Assembly: GCF_040126305.1 (NCBI RefSeq)
Contig: NZ_CP149510.1
Location: 3,979,001 to 4,043,000 of the forward strand
Direction of reading: 5' to 3'
Length of the DNA: 64,000 nt
Origin: Pararhizobium sp. A13
GTDB taxonomy: Bacteria; Pseudomonadota; Alphaproteobacteria; Rhizobiales; Rhizobiaceae
The translations under genes and the position numbers were made by a program. Below are positions 1-11,114 of the stretch, piece after piece (positions within the stretch are counted from its first letter, which is position 1; each line of letters starts with the position of its first letter). The notes beneath the pieces are model-generated. The model was not told the DNA's origin. It was given only the letters and a program-made list of their open reading frames with translations, and did not search any database.

Positions 1-3309
<3,309 letters not shown>

Positions 3310-3317
3310 TGGTTTGT

Positions 3318-3343
3318 GCGGCGCCTGCGGGCGCCGCTTCTCT
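3318..3343 (+). terminator. Terminator-like hairpin after carB
   Basis: Perfect 8-bp stem GCGGCGCC / GGCGCCGC with a 4-base loop (TGCG), followed by TTCTCT. It lies 9 bases after the carB stop and just before the convergent end of the MFS gene, so it may stop transcription from either side. The T run is short, hence moderate confidence. Confidence 0.6.
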
Positions 3344-3353
3344 ATCCCCCGTC

Positions 3354-4808
3354 TCAGAACTGGGCTTGCCTGCGCGCAAGGGTTCCCGTCCTCATTCCGA
3401 AGAAGACCGACACCGCCGCGATCCCACATCCGGTGACGAAGACGACGAGCATCGCCTGGCGGATCGTTTCGGCCGATGCTGCTTCGCCAAAACCCATGAC
3501 ATTGGCGATGAGACCGAAAAAGGCGGCGCCGATGGCATAGCCGGCCGATTGAAGGGTCGGTAGCATGGCCGAGGTCCGGTCGCGTTCGGTATCGGTGGAC
3601 ACATCCATCATCAACTGGCTGAGCGTGCCCCATGAGGTGCCGAACCCGGCACCGATCAGCACCTGTCCCGGCAGGACCAGCCAGAGCCTGCCCGAGTCGA
3701 TCGCGGCCATGACCGCCGCCAGACCTGCGAGAAGCAGAACCGGCCCCGCCAGCATGATCCGGTTGCGCAGCGCAAGGGATGGCAGGCTGGCAACGACGAT
3801 CGCGGTGAGGCTCCAGGAGATCGCCATCACGGCGCTCAAGGCGCCGGCCGCGGTCGGTCCGAGCTGCCATAGGTGCTGCAGGCTATAGACGAGGAAGACC
3901 GACCCGGCCGCCTGGGCAAGCGGCATCAGCAGGATGACCCACAGGCCCGTGCCCAATGCTTTGCGCACGGTGAAGGCAGCCTTCGGCAGCACCGGGTTCG
4001 CCGAGCGGCGGTCGAGATAGACGACGGCCATGAGAACGATCGCGGCGCCGGCCAGCAGCAAAGCCATCGGCGCCGTGCTGCCAACCGCGCCGGAAAGCGA
4101 GATCATCAGGATGCCGAAGCCAGCCGCGGCCAATCGTGCGAACGGGATGGACGGCGCCTTCTGCAGACCTGAGACACCGTGTGGAACGATGCACAACACC
4201 AAAAGAATGAAGATGGCAGCCACCGGAATGCTGACGAAAAAAGCGGCGCGCCAGGAGAAATGCTCCGTCAGGCCACCGGCAACCAGCGGTCCGGAGAATG
4301 CGGCCAGTGCCCAGACGATCGCTTCGGCGCCGAACACTTTCGGCACGAGACGCGGCGGAAAGAGCTCAGGGATGAGCGCATAGCAGAGCGCGGCGACAAT
4401 GCCCTCGCCCGCCCCTTGCAGGAGGCGCCCGGCAAGAACCTGCGTCATGTCGGTGGCCAAAGTTGCGGACACGGTGCCGGCGATGAAGATGGTTGCAGAC
4501 ACAAGAAGCGTGGTTCGCGCTCCGAACCGCTGCTTCAGATTGGCGGCCGCCATGCCGCCAATGATGGCGAAGACGAGATAGAGGGTGAAAGCCCAGGACA
4601 GGAGAGCGGCGCCGCCGAGATCCTCGACAGCCGTCGGCAGCGCCGTCGAGATGAAGAATTCATTGAAGGCGAAGAGGGCCACGCCGAGGCAAAGCGTGAT
4701 CGTCGATATCAAATAGCGCGGCCGCAGAAGTTCAGCCCATCCGGCTGAGAATTCAACAGGCGGAGCAGCCATCTGCTCTTCGATGTAAGGGATGTCATCG
4801 GTCGTCAT
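3354..4808 (-). CDS. Major facilitator superfamily transporter
   Basis: Inner-membrane secondary transporter of 484 residues. The sequence is almost entirely alternating hydrophobic segments (about 12 to 14), beginning after a short cytoplasmic N-terminus at the segment ISTITLCLGVALFAF, with the MFS loop pattern between segments 2 and 3 (ANLKQRFGARTTLL) and a glycine-rich segment near LLQGAGEGIVAALCYALI typical of drug/proton antiporters. The start at 4808 has a GGAGACGG ribosome site. It converges on carB and has no obvious partner; substrate unknown. The family resemblance to multidrug exporters is an inference from the motif pattern only. Confidence 0.88.
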   Translation of the reverse strand: MTTDDIPYIEEQMAAPPVEFSAGWAELLRPRYLISTITLCLGVALFAFNEFFISTALPTAVEDLGGAALLSWAFTLYLVFAIIGGMAAANLKQRFGARTTLLVSATIFIAGTVSATLATDMTQVLAGRLLQGAGEGIVAALCYALIPELFPPRLVPKVFGAEAIVWALAAFSGPLVAGGLTEHFSWRAAFFVSIPVAAIFILLVLCIVPHGVSGLQKAPSIPFARLAAAGFGILMISLSGAVGSTAPMALLLAGAAIVLMAVVYLDRRSANPVLPKAAFTVRKALGTGLWVILLMPLAQAAGSVFLVYSLQHLWQLGPTAAGALSAVMAISWSLTAIVVASLPSLALRNRIMLAGPVLLLAGLAAVMAAIDSGRLWLVLPGQVLIGAGFGTSWGTLSQLMMDVSTDTERDRTSAMLPTLQSAGYAIGAAFFGLIANVMGFGEAASAETIRQAMLVVFVTGCGIAAVSVFFGMRTGTLARRQAQF

Positions 4809-4956
4809 GCTTCCGTCTCCAGCAAAGAAGCATGACTGTTACAACCTCAAGTGCAGTTGAGGTAAAGCTCTATTTGCGAGCGGCGGCAATTTTTTGCCGC
4901 TTGCGGGCGGACCGATCAATATCCGCCGATGATCGGCAGGATCTCGTGTCCTCGTT

Positions 4957-5253
4957 TCACGGCGCGATGTCCCTGCGCCGCTGCTCCTGGCTTTCGGTAG
5001 CCTGCGCGCGCGACAACCCCGCTTTGATGATCGATTGTGTCTCGTCGTCGGCGATCTGCTGGATCGCGAAGCCGTCATCGGGCTCGATGCCCGGATCCTC
5101 CTCGTGATCGGATACGGTTTCGCTATCCTCTGCGAGGCTCTCGAGGAACGCCCTACCCTCTGCGGTCGCGGCGATGAACGCCGTCAGCGCAATGAAGAGT
5201 TTTCGGTGCGCGTTGAGCCTGCCTTCAAGATGTTCCGGTGATGGGTGTGGCAT
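4957..5253 (-). CDS. Small acidic protein of unknown function under an EcfG-type promoter
   Basis: A 98-residue acidic, soluble protein with no family I recognise; it begins MPHPSPEHLEGRLNAHRKLF and has an acidic middle (EDSETVSDHEEDPGIEPDD) and a basic end. An in-frame TTG at 5280 lies inside the -10 element of the promoter at 5277-5303, so the ATG at 5253 with AAGGA nine bases upstream is preferred. The HxLEGRLxAHR opening resembles other small rhizobial stress-linked proteins, but that is only an impression. The promoter points to expression under general stress. Confidence 0.65.
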   Translation of the reverse strand: MPHPSPEHLEGRLNAHRKLFIALTAFIAATAEGRAFLESLAEDSETVSDHEEDPGIEPDDGFAIQQIADDETQSIIKAGLSRAQATESQEQRRRDIAP

Positions 5254-5276
5254 GGTCCGATCCTTGTCTTGCAGAA

Positions 5277-5303
5277 CCAACGATCATACCTCGATATTGT
5301 TCC
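5277..5303 (-). promoter_or_regulatory. EcfG (general stress sigma) type promoter
   Basis: On the minus strand GGAAC (5299-5303) is followed by 16 bases and CGTTGG (5277-5282). This fits the alphaproteobacterial EcfG/RpoE2 pattern GGAAC-N16/17-cGTT. It ends about 24 bases before the ATG of the small gene at 4957-5253. Confidence 0.65.
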
Positions 5304-5385
5304 CCCTTGGCCGGCTTCGCAGCAAGATATGCCTTTCCGGGCGTGCACCCTCCTCCGAATAATCTGGCTTTTTCACTCCGCTTTC

Positions 5386-5394
5386 TGCTATAAG
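5386..5394 (+). promoter_or_regulatory. Extended -10 promoter for greA
   Basis: TGCTATAAG reads as an extended -10 element (TG-N-TATAAG) with no good -35 hexamer. A start near 5401 would give a leader of about 100 bases before greA that includes the hairpin at 5414-5451. Confidence 0.4.
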
Positions 5395-5413
5395 CGTCGT
5401 TCAAATGTTTCTG

Positions 5414-5451
5414 ACGGTTCCGGAGTTAACGCTCCGGTGACCGTTTTCTTT
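5414..5451 (+). promoter_or_regulatory. Terminator-like hairpin in the greA leader
   Basis: Two stacked stems, ACGGT/ACCGT (5414-5418 with 5440-5444) and CCGGAG/CTCCGG (5420-5425 with 5432-5437), loop TTAACG, followed directly by TTTTCTTTT. It lies 53 bases before the greA start, so it looks like an attenuator or the 3' end of a short leader RNA. E. coli greA has a comparable leader-derived RNA (GraL); shared function here is an inference. Confidence 0.55.
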
Positions 5452-5503
5452 TGCGCCGAACCCGCCTTTTGAGGGCTCAGTGCGGACTATGAAGGACAGT
5501 GAA

Positions 5504-5980
5504 ATGGTCGATAAAGTGCCGATGACTCAGAGCGGGTTCGTCAAGCTGCAGGAAGAGCTGCGCTGGCGTCAGCAGGAAGAGCGCCCGCGGATCATCGAAG
5601 CTATTTCCGAAGCGCGCGCCCATGGCGACCTTTCGGAAAATGCGGAGTATCATGCTGCCAAGGAAGCCCAGAGCCACAATGAAGGCCGCATCGGCGAACT
5701 CGAGGATTACGTCGCGCGCGCCGAAGTCATCGACCTGTCGAAGATGTCCGGCTCGAAGATCAAGTTCGGCGCGACCGTGAAGCTGGTCGACGAGGATACC
5801 GAAGAAAACAAGACCTACCAGATCGTCGGCGACCAGGAAGCCGACGTGAAGCAGGGCCGCATCTCCATTTCCTCGCCCATTGCCCGCGCGCTGATCGGCA
5901 AGGAAGTCGGCGATTCGATCGAAGTCGTCGCTCCCGGCGGCTCGAAAGCCTACGAAATCCTCGCGATCAACTGGGGCTGA
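5504..5980 (+). CDS. greA: Transcription elongation factor GreA
   Basis: GreA enters the RNA polymerase secondary channel and triggers transcript cleavage in backtracked complexes. The product has 158 residues, the normal length. It shows the N-terminal coiled-coil with the two acidic tip residues in [15 protein letters not shown] and the C-terminal FKBP-like domain ending [13 protein letters not shown] ([11 protein letters not shown]). The start at 5504 ([12 protein letters not shown]) has AAGGA upstream; an earlier in-frame ATG at 5480 lacks one and adds residues not expected in the family. A hairpin leader lies upstream and a clear terminator follows. Confidence 0.97.
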   Translation: MVDKVPMTQSGFVKLQEELRWRQQEERPRIIEAISEARAHGDLSENAEYHAAKEAQSHNEGRIGELEDYVARAEVIDLSKMSGSKIKFGATVKLVDEDTEENKTYQIVGDQEADVKQGRISISSPIARALIGKEVGDSIEVVAPGGSKAYEILAINWG

Positions 5981-6000
5981 TCCCCGGCATATTGCACTGA

Positions 6001-6040
6001 AAGCCCGGACGGCCCGTAAAGCTGCCTTCCGGGCTTTTTC
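6001..6040 (+). terminator. Rho-independent terminator of greA
   Basis: AAGCCCGGA (6001-6009) pairs with TCCGGGCTT (6028-6036), followed by a T run; it starts 20 bases after the greA stop. Confidence 0.85.
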
Positions 6041-6050
6041 TGTTACTGCA

Positions 6051-6144
6051 TTTTCCTTAAATCGGAATCGATTTAAGGAAAATTATGCAGCAGATCAAAG
6101 CGTTACAGCGTCCTTTGCGCGTCTGAAAGACGCGCGGCGCTGTA
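6051..6144. repeat. Two-hairpin dispersed palindromic element
   Basis: Two inverted repeats in a row. The first has perfect 14-base arms TTTTCCTTAAATCG / CGATTTAAGGAAAA around GAAT (6051-6082). The second pairs TACAGCG... with ...CGCTGTA (6103-6144) and has an inner stem GCGCGTCT / AGACGCGC. The layout matches palindromic intergenic elements scattered through rhizobial chromosomes, from memory. It ends 24 bases before the lpsB start, so it lies in the lpsB leader or promoter. Confidence 0.7.
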
Positions 6145-6168
6145 GCAGACGAACAAGGGCACGCAAGC

Positions 6169-7239
6169 GTGGAAGACATCAGCGCCGTCGAGATCATCGC
6201 ACCGAATTTCAAGCGCCGCCTTTCCGGCGTCACCTCGACGATCATCCAGCTTGTTCCGATACAGCGCGCGCTCGGCCAGAAGGTGGCAACGCTCGGCCCC
6301 GGCTTGCCGGCTGATTTGCCGCATATCGGCTATTCCGCGTTGCTTCGGCTGTGGGGTCGGCCGAAAAACCGGGCGCTGCGGGTCTGGCATGCGCGCCGCA
6401 ATGTCGAAATGCTGCCAGCGATCGTGCTGCGCGATATCCTGCGAATGAAGCTCAAGATCGTCTTCACCTCCGCCTCGCAGCGCAAACATTCGGGCTGGAG
6501 CAAGTTCCTGATCCGCCGGATGGACGCGGTGATCGCCACCAGCAACCGCACCGCCGCCTATCTCGAGGTCCCGAGCACAACGATCATGCACGGCATCGAC
6601 ACGCAGCGTTTTTTTCCCGGCAAGGACAAGGCCGCGGTGAAGGCCGTGCTCGGCCTGCCCGCTGACAAGAAGATCGCCGGCTGTTTCGGCCGGGTGCGCC
6701 ATCAGAAGGGTACGGATCTCTTCGTCGACAGCATGATCGGCCTGCTGCCGCAACGGCCGGACTGGATCGCCATCGTTGCCGGTCGCGCCACGCCAACGCA
6801 TGTTTCGTTCGAAAATGAGCTGAAGGAAAAGGTCAAGCGGGCCGGTCTCGCTGACCGCATCCTCTTCGTCGGCGAGCATACCAATATTCCGGATTGGTAC
6901 CGGGCGCTCGACCTGTTCATCGCCCCGCAGCGCTGGGAAGGTTTCGGGCTGACGCCGCTTGAAGCGATGGCGACAAAGGTTCCCGTCGTGGCGGCCGATG
7001 TCGGCGCCTTCCCGGAATTGCTGGTGACCGGTGCGGAGGAAACCGGCATCCTCATTCCGGCAAACGCGCTGACGGAAATGTTGGAGGCCGCCGCCGTGTT
7101 CATGGACAATCCCGAACGGGCGCGGCTGGCCGGCGAACGCGGGCTCGCCCGCGCCACCGCGACGTTCAGCATTCAGGGCGAAGCGTCGAGTATCGGCGCC
7201 ATCTACGAGGCGCTTCTGACCGATACGGTTTGCGGTTGA
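6169..7239 (+). CDS. lpsB: LPS core glycosyltransferase LpsB (GT4 family)
   Basis: Cytoplasmic glycosyltransferase, mannosyltransferase in Sinorhizobium, that adds sugar to the lipopolysaccharide core. The 356-residue product has a GT-B fold of family GT4: an N-terminal acceptor half (IAPNFKRRLSGVTSTI), then KIAGCFGRVRHQKGTDLF and the nucleotide-sugar motif RWEGFGLTPLEAMA near residue 255, with the E-x7-E pair. The start is GTG at 6169 with AAGGG upstream. It follows greA in the same order as in S. meliloti and converges on the lpsE cluster. Length fits the 351-residue LpsB. Confidence 0.9.
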   Translation: MEDISAVEIIAPNFKRRLSGVTSTIIQLVPIQRALGQKVATLGPGLPADLPHIGYSALLRLWGRPKNRALRVWHARRNVEMLPAIVLRDILRMKLKIVFTSASQRKHSGWSKFLIRRMDAVIATSNRTAAYLEVPSTTIMHGIDTQRFFPGKDKAAVKAVLGLPADKKIAGCFGRVRHQKGTDLFVDSMIGLLPQRPDWIAIVAGRATPTHVSFENELKEKVKRAGLADRILFVGEHTNIPDWYRALDLFIAPQRWEGFGLTPLEAMATKVPVVAADVGAFPELLVTGAEETGILIPANALTEMLEAAAVFMDNPERARLAGERGLARATATFSIQGEASSIGAIYEALLTDTVCG

Positions 7240-7289
7240 TCGCCTCAAAACCTTCCTGCGCTGCCGGCCCGTCATCCGCCCTATTGGGA

Positions 7290-7385
7290 ACCTTCCCCCC
7301 GTCAGACCGGGAGAAGGAACAAGCGGCAAACTCCGGGCAAATCCCCTCTCACCGCTTGTGGGGAGAGGGAGAGGGCTAGGGTGAT
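7290..7385. repeat. Palindromic intergenic repeat between lpsB and lpsE
   Basis: CCTTCCCCCC...GGGAGAAGG (7290-7316) forms one hairpin and CCCCTCTCACCGC...GGGGAGAGG forms a second, in the gap between the convergent lpsB and lpsE stops. It is related in base pattern to the repeats at 16541 and 46609. By position it may end transcription from both sides. Confidence 0.55.
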
Positions 7386-7436
7386 GGGCATTGGCCATAC
7401 CATAACGGGGCCATTCAACCGGAAACCGTAATAAAT

Positions 7437-8459
7437 CTAAGGCTTGCGCTTGAACAGTTCGAGATAGGCGTTGGCGACCGCCTCCTCGGAAAACTGCCCC
7501 ATCAGGGTCTCGTGGCCGCCCAAGGCGACGCGATCGGCGAGATGTCTGTCGTTGATCAATCGTTCGATCGCCCGGCTGAAACCCTCGGTATCGCCGATAT
7601 CGACGAGAAGGCCGTTTTCACCGTCACGCATGAACCAGGTCGGTCCCTCCGAACGGCTGGAAACGACCGGCTTCTGCTGTGCCCAGGCTTCGAGAATGAC
7701 GTTGCCGAGCGGCTCATGGCTCGACGGCATGACGAAGATATCGGCGGCCGCCACGTAAGGGCGCGTATCCTTCTGCCAGCCGAGGAACCGCACGCGGTCG
7801 GTGACGCCGAGATCGGCGGCGAGTTTGCGGACATTCTCCATCTCCTCGCCATCGCCGGCAAGCCAGAGATAGACGCCCGGCAGCTTCGCCACCGCTTCCG
7901 TCAGCAGCGCAAAACCCTTGCGCGGCACAAAGCGGCCCATCGACATGACGACCGGCGCGTTTTCCGGCGTATCGACGCTTTTGCGGTCGATCGGCTTGAC
8001 CCGCTCGGTATTGGTGAAGTTGGATATCACCTCCACACCGCGCTTCCAGCCGATCCTGCGCACATGTTCGCCGATCCCCGGTGTGTTGCAGACGAGCACG
8101 TCGGTGTTCTTGAAATAGCTGAGATTGGTCGGGTAGTCGCCGAGCCGCGAGATCTTGATGCAGCCCTTGTAATTCGGCATCAGGCGGCTTGCCCGGGTTG
8201 CCCAGGAAAACAGCGCATCCGGCCTTTCGCGGCGCGCCAGGTGCTTGACTTTCAAAGGCAGCAGGATGCGGTCCGGCGACAGGTTGCGAAAATTACTTTC
8301 GATCAGCCGGGCATGCGGCTCGATGTCCTTGCGCCACAGGCGGTTCGGACGGATGACGGCGGTCTGCTCGACGCCGCGCCGGGCAAGCGCATTGACGAGG
8401 TGGACGAAGAAGCGCTCGGCGCCGCCGTCCTTGCCGAAGTGATAGTGCATAACCTTCAT
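7437..8459 (-). CDS. lpsE: LPS core glycosyltransferase LpsE (GT4 family)
   Basis: Glycosyltransferase of the GT4 group acting in lipopolysaccharide core assembly. The product from 8459 is 340 residues, the same as S. meliloti LpsE, and starts MKVMHYHFGKDGGAERFFVH; the AGGAC site overlaps the stop codon of the gene before it. The motif SSHEPLGNVILEAWA near residue 255 is the GT4 donor-binding E-x7-E region, and VMSMGRFVPRKGFALL is the usual central strand. An upstream in-frame extension to 8525 lies inside the previous gene and is rejected. It is the last gene of the minus-strand LPS run. Confidence 0.87.
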   Translation of the reverse strand: MKVMHYHFGKDGGAERFFVHLVNALARRGVEQTAVIRPNRLWRKDIEPHARLIESNFRNLSPDRILLPLKVKHLARRERPDALFSWATRASRLMPNYKGCIKISRLGDYPTNLSYFKNTDVLVCNTPGIGEHVRRIGWKRGVEVISNFTNTERVKPIDRKSVDTPENAPVVMSMGRFVPRKGFALLTEAVAKLPGVYLWLAGDGEEMENVRKLAADLGVTDRVRFLGWQKDTRPYVAAADIFVMPSSHEPLGNVILEAWAQQKPVVSSRSEGPTWFMRDGENGLLVDIGDTEGFSRAIERLINDRHLADRVALGGHETLMGQFSEEAVANAYLELFKRKP

Positions 8460-8466
8460 GCCGTCC

Positions 8467-9291
8467 TCATTTGCCGCGCCGTGCGCGCTCCATGTCGTCG
8501 AAATTCGGCCGGCGCTTGAGCGCATGCCGCTGGTAGATCTTTGCCGCCGTCAGAAAGGCGTACATGCCTCCGGTCGCCGCCTCGATGAAGCCGGGAAAAC
8601 CGCAGCGCCAAAGGCCGTTGCGGAAATAGAGCCGCAGGAAATAGAGCGGCGGGCTGAGGATCATCTTGTAGGCGCGCGGCGGCTTGCCGGCCGTAAACTG
8701 CTGGTCGGCCTTCAGCGTCGAATATTTGTTTTCCTTGAGGATCTGTTCGTCGATAACAAGCGGCCGGTAGTGCAAGAGGCTTCCGGTCGCCGCCGCCTCG
8801 ACCTTGCCGTCCGGCACGATGCCTTCGTGGACCTTTTGGGAAAGATCGTAGGCGCCCCTTCCCTTGCGGATCAGCCGCAGGTTCTTGCGCTCGCGCACCT
8901 TGTCCGGCGTATAGCCGTAGCCGATCAGATAGGGTCGACGGGCAACACGCCAACCGACTGTATCCTCCGGCGCCTCAAGAAGCGACGGGAGCAAAGCCTG
9001 CAAGGGTTGGTCCAGCCGCTCGTCGGCGTCGATGTTCAGGCACCACGGCTCTCCGCACTGGTCGAGTGCGAACTGCTTCTGTCCGGCATAGCCGCGCCAG
9101 GCTTCGAACAGGAAACGGATCGGCCAGCCCTTGTCGATATAGGACTGCACCAGCACCGCCGTGCCATCCGTGGAGCCGGAATCGACGATGACGATTTCCG
9201 CGCAGGCTCCCAGGCTTTCGATGCAATTGCCGAGATAGGCTTCCTCGTTCAGGCAGATGATGAATGCGGAAATCGGAAGCTTCGATGGCAT
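8467..9291 (-). CDS. Family 2 glycosyltransferase (WaaE/KdtX-like)
   Basis: A GT2-fold (GT-A) glycosyltransferase of 274 residues, probably acting on the LPS core in the cytoplasm. It opens ISAFIICLNEEAYLGNCIES, has the nucleotide-binding IVIVDSGSTDGT near residue 35 and the metal-binding CLNIDADERL near residue 88, matching the WaaE/KdtX group that adds glucose or heptose to core. It sits between the FkbM gene and lpsE; the lpsE ribosome site overlaps its stop, so the two are translationally linked. The position suggests lpsD, but the reported S. meliloti LpsD is longer, so no symbol is given. Confidence 0.8.
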   Translation of the reverse strand: MPSKLPISAFIICLNEEAYLGNCIESLGACAEIVIVDSGSTDGTAVLVQSYIDKGWPIRFLFEAWRGYAGQKQFALDQCGEPWCLNIDADERLDQPLQALLPSLLEAPEDTVGWRVARRPYLIGYGYTPDKVRERKNLRLIRKGRGAYDLSQKVHEGIVPDGKVEAAATGSLLHYRPLVIDEQILKENKYSTLKADQQFTAGKPPRAYKMILSPPLYFLRLYFRNGLWRCGFPGFIEAATGGMYAFLTAAKIYQRHALKRRPNFDDMERARRGK

Positions 9292-9304
9292 GGAGGAGTG
9301 CCCT

Positions 9305-10045
9305 TCAGGCCGCGCGGCCGAAATGGGAGGTCTTGCGGTTATTGCTCAGCATGACGTAGCCGCGGCTCTTCAAGTTGGAAACCAGCGCCGCGATCGCATC
9401 CTCGCCGACGATGTGCGGGTGCAGTTCGACGATGATGTCGGCGACGTTTTTCAGGTCGACAGCCAGCAGCTGGATTTCGGCGCCCTCGACGTCCATGATC
9501 AATGCAGCAGGATCGTGCTTTGCAAGAACGTCGGAGAGAGCCTCGCTTTCGACCACGATCTGCTTGTCGTCGCGCTTGCGATCGTAGAGGCTGGAGGAGA
9601 TGATATTGTCACTCTTGAAGAAGGCGATCGGTGCGCCGTCGATGGTGACTGCGCGCATGGTAAGGTTCGGCGTCATGCCGTTCAGGCCGAAATTCCGCCG
9701 GATTGTCTGCTCGAGATCGGGATTGGCCTCATAGCAGAAGACATTGGCTTCGCCGCAGATGCGGGCGGCAACCAGGCTGACGAAGCCGATGCCGGTGCCG
9801 ATTTCAAGCGTGCGCATGCCGGGTTTCAGAATCTTGCCGATCAGGTCGCGCTCGGTGTCTTCGTAGACTTCGCGAAAGATCAGTTCCCGGACGTTTTCAG
9901 GAATATGACCGACGGTCGTGTCGATCGCAACTCCGCCCAGCCGGACGGTGCGCACGTTGAACATATACCGGAAGCTCTTGCGCAGCGATCGCAGCAGTCT
10001 TTTCAAAACACCTGATCCTATCGTGATAACCGGAGACACCCACAC
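9305..10045 (-). CDS. FkbM-family methyltransferase in the LPS cluster
   Basis: SAM-dependent methyltransferase of 246 residues that may methylate a sugar of the LPS. SAM-binding motif LEIGTGIGFVSLVAAR lies near residue 80 and the FkbM hallmark LIMDVEGAEIQLLAVD near residue 185. The best start is GTG at 10045, 9 bases after the lrp stop with AGGTC ahead; GTG 10039 and ATG 9964 (MFNVRTVRL) are possible alternatives. It lies directly downstream of the lrp-type gene, 13 bases upstream of the GT2 gene. Confidence 0.78.
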   Translation of the reverse strand: MWVSPVITIGSGVLKRLLRSLRKSFRYMFNVRTVRLGGVAIDTTVGHIPENVRELIFREVYEDTERDLIGKILKPGMRTLEIGTGIGFVSLVAARICGEANVFCYEANPDLEQTIRRNFGLNGMTPNLTMRAVTIDGAPIAFFKSDNIISSSLYDRKRDDKQIVVESEALSDVLAKHDPAALIMDVEGAEIQLLAVDLKNVADIIVELHPHIVGEDAIAALVSNLKSRGYVMLSNNRKTSHFGRAA

Positions 10046-10054
10046 GGAAGCGAC

Positions 10055-10525
10055 CTAGATCTCTATGAGAGCAACATCCTTGACCTGCCGGATGGTCAGC
10101 ATCGTGCGCACGGTATCCACATTCTCCGTGGCCGTTAGCTCCTCAATAACGAAATCCTGAAACGCTGCAAGGTTTTCGGCCACGCACTGCAGGAGAAAAT
10201 CGGATTCGCCCGAGACCATCCAGGCCTCGCGCACCAGCGGCCAATTGGCCGTCTGCTTGGCAAAGGCCTTGAGATTGGCATCCGACTGGTGCTTGAGGCC
10301 GACCATGCAGAAGGCAACCAAGTCATAGCCGAGTGCCGGAGCATTCAGCAGCGCGCGATAGCCGCGGATGATGCCGGCCTCCTCCAGCTTGCGCACACGC
10401 CGCAGACACGGCGGCGCCGATATGCCGACCCGCTCAGCCAGCTCGACATTGGTCATCCGGCCGTCGTTCTGAAGCTCGCGCAGAATCTTCATATCGATTG
10501 CATCAAGTTCGACGCGCATCACCAT
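10055..10525 (-). CDS. Lrp/AsnC-family transcriptional regulator inside the LPS operon
   Basis: Leucine-responsive-type regulator of 156 residues. The N-terminal winged HTH reads DAIDMKILRELQNDGRMTNVELAERVG, followed by the linker and the C-terminal RAM (effector-binding) domain with GYDLVAFCMVGL. It is the third gene of a same-strand run in which the other members build LPS, with short gaps of 50 bases upstream and 9 bases downstream. In S. meliloti a comparable gene is reported as lrp3 ahead of lps genes and controlled by LsrB, so a role in LPS expression or its amino-acid response is likely but inferred. Confidence 0.88.
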   Translation of the reverse strand: MVMRVELDAIDMKILRELQNDGRMTNVELAERVGISAPPCLRRVRKLEEAGIIRGYRALLNAPALGYDLVAFCMVGLKHQSDANLKAFAKQTANWPLVREAWMVSGESDFLLQCVAENLAAFQDFVIEELTATENVDTVRTMLTIRQVKDVALIEI

Positions 10526-10575
10526 GGTTGAGCTTCCCGTTTCTGTTCGATCGGCCGCTTGCGGGCCGCTTCCTG

Positions 10576-11109
10576 TTATTGCCCGCGGTACTTCAAAAGC
10601 CGCGCCGGGCTGCCAACGTAAATTCCATAGGGTTCGGTCTTGCCTTTGACCACGGCGTTTGCACCGATGACGCAGCCTTTGGCGATATGCGAGCCGCCCA
10701 AGATCTTCGCGCCGGCACCGATCCAGACATCGTCCTCGATCACGATGGGCTTGGCGACGACACCCTGCATCGTAATGGCTTGGGAGACGTCGTCATAACG
10801 GTGATCGAAGGAAACGATGACGACATGGGCGGCGATGCGGACATCATTGCCGATCCTTATGCCGCCGAGACCATAAAGGATACTATAGGGATTGATCGAC
10901 ACGTTCGAACCGATTTCGACCGTGCCCTTCTGCGCGTCGATGAAGCCGCCTCTATGGATCTTGAACCGGTCGCCGATCACCACCCGCCCGCGGTAGGCAT
11001 CGATGATGGCGCCCTGCTTGATCCGGGCCTTGCGGCCGACACGCAGATATCCGGGCAGCACAAGCCCGCGAAGGAGACAGTAATAATGCGAAAGCGATCC
11101 GATGCGCAC
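10576..11109 (-). CDS. Hexapeptide-repeat acyltransferase
   Basis: Acetyl- or acyltransferase of 177 residues with the left-handed beta-helix fold: hexapeptide repeats from about residue 30 (IGDRFKIHRGGFIDA, IGSNVSINPYSIL, IGNDVRIAAHVVI), the catalytic His in SFDHRYDD and the end motif YGIYVGSPARLL. It resembles O-acetyltransferases of polysaccharide and LPS modification. Its ATG at 11109 lies 5 bases after the stop of the GT2 gene before it, so the pair is probably translationally coupled. The acceptor is unknown. Confidence 0.82.
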   Translation of the reverse strand: MRIGSLSHYYCLLRGLVLPGYLRVGRKARIKQGAIIDAYRGRVVIGDRFKIHRGGFIDAQKGTVEIGSNVSINPYSILYGLGGIRIGNDVRIAAHVVIVSFDHRYDDVSQAITMQGVVAKPIVIEDDVWIGAGAKILGGSHIAKGCVIGANAVVKGKTEPYGIYVGSPARLLKYRGQ

Positions 11110-11114
11110 GGCCG

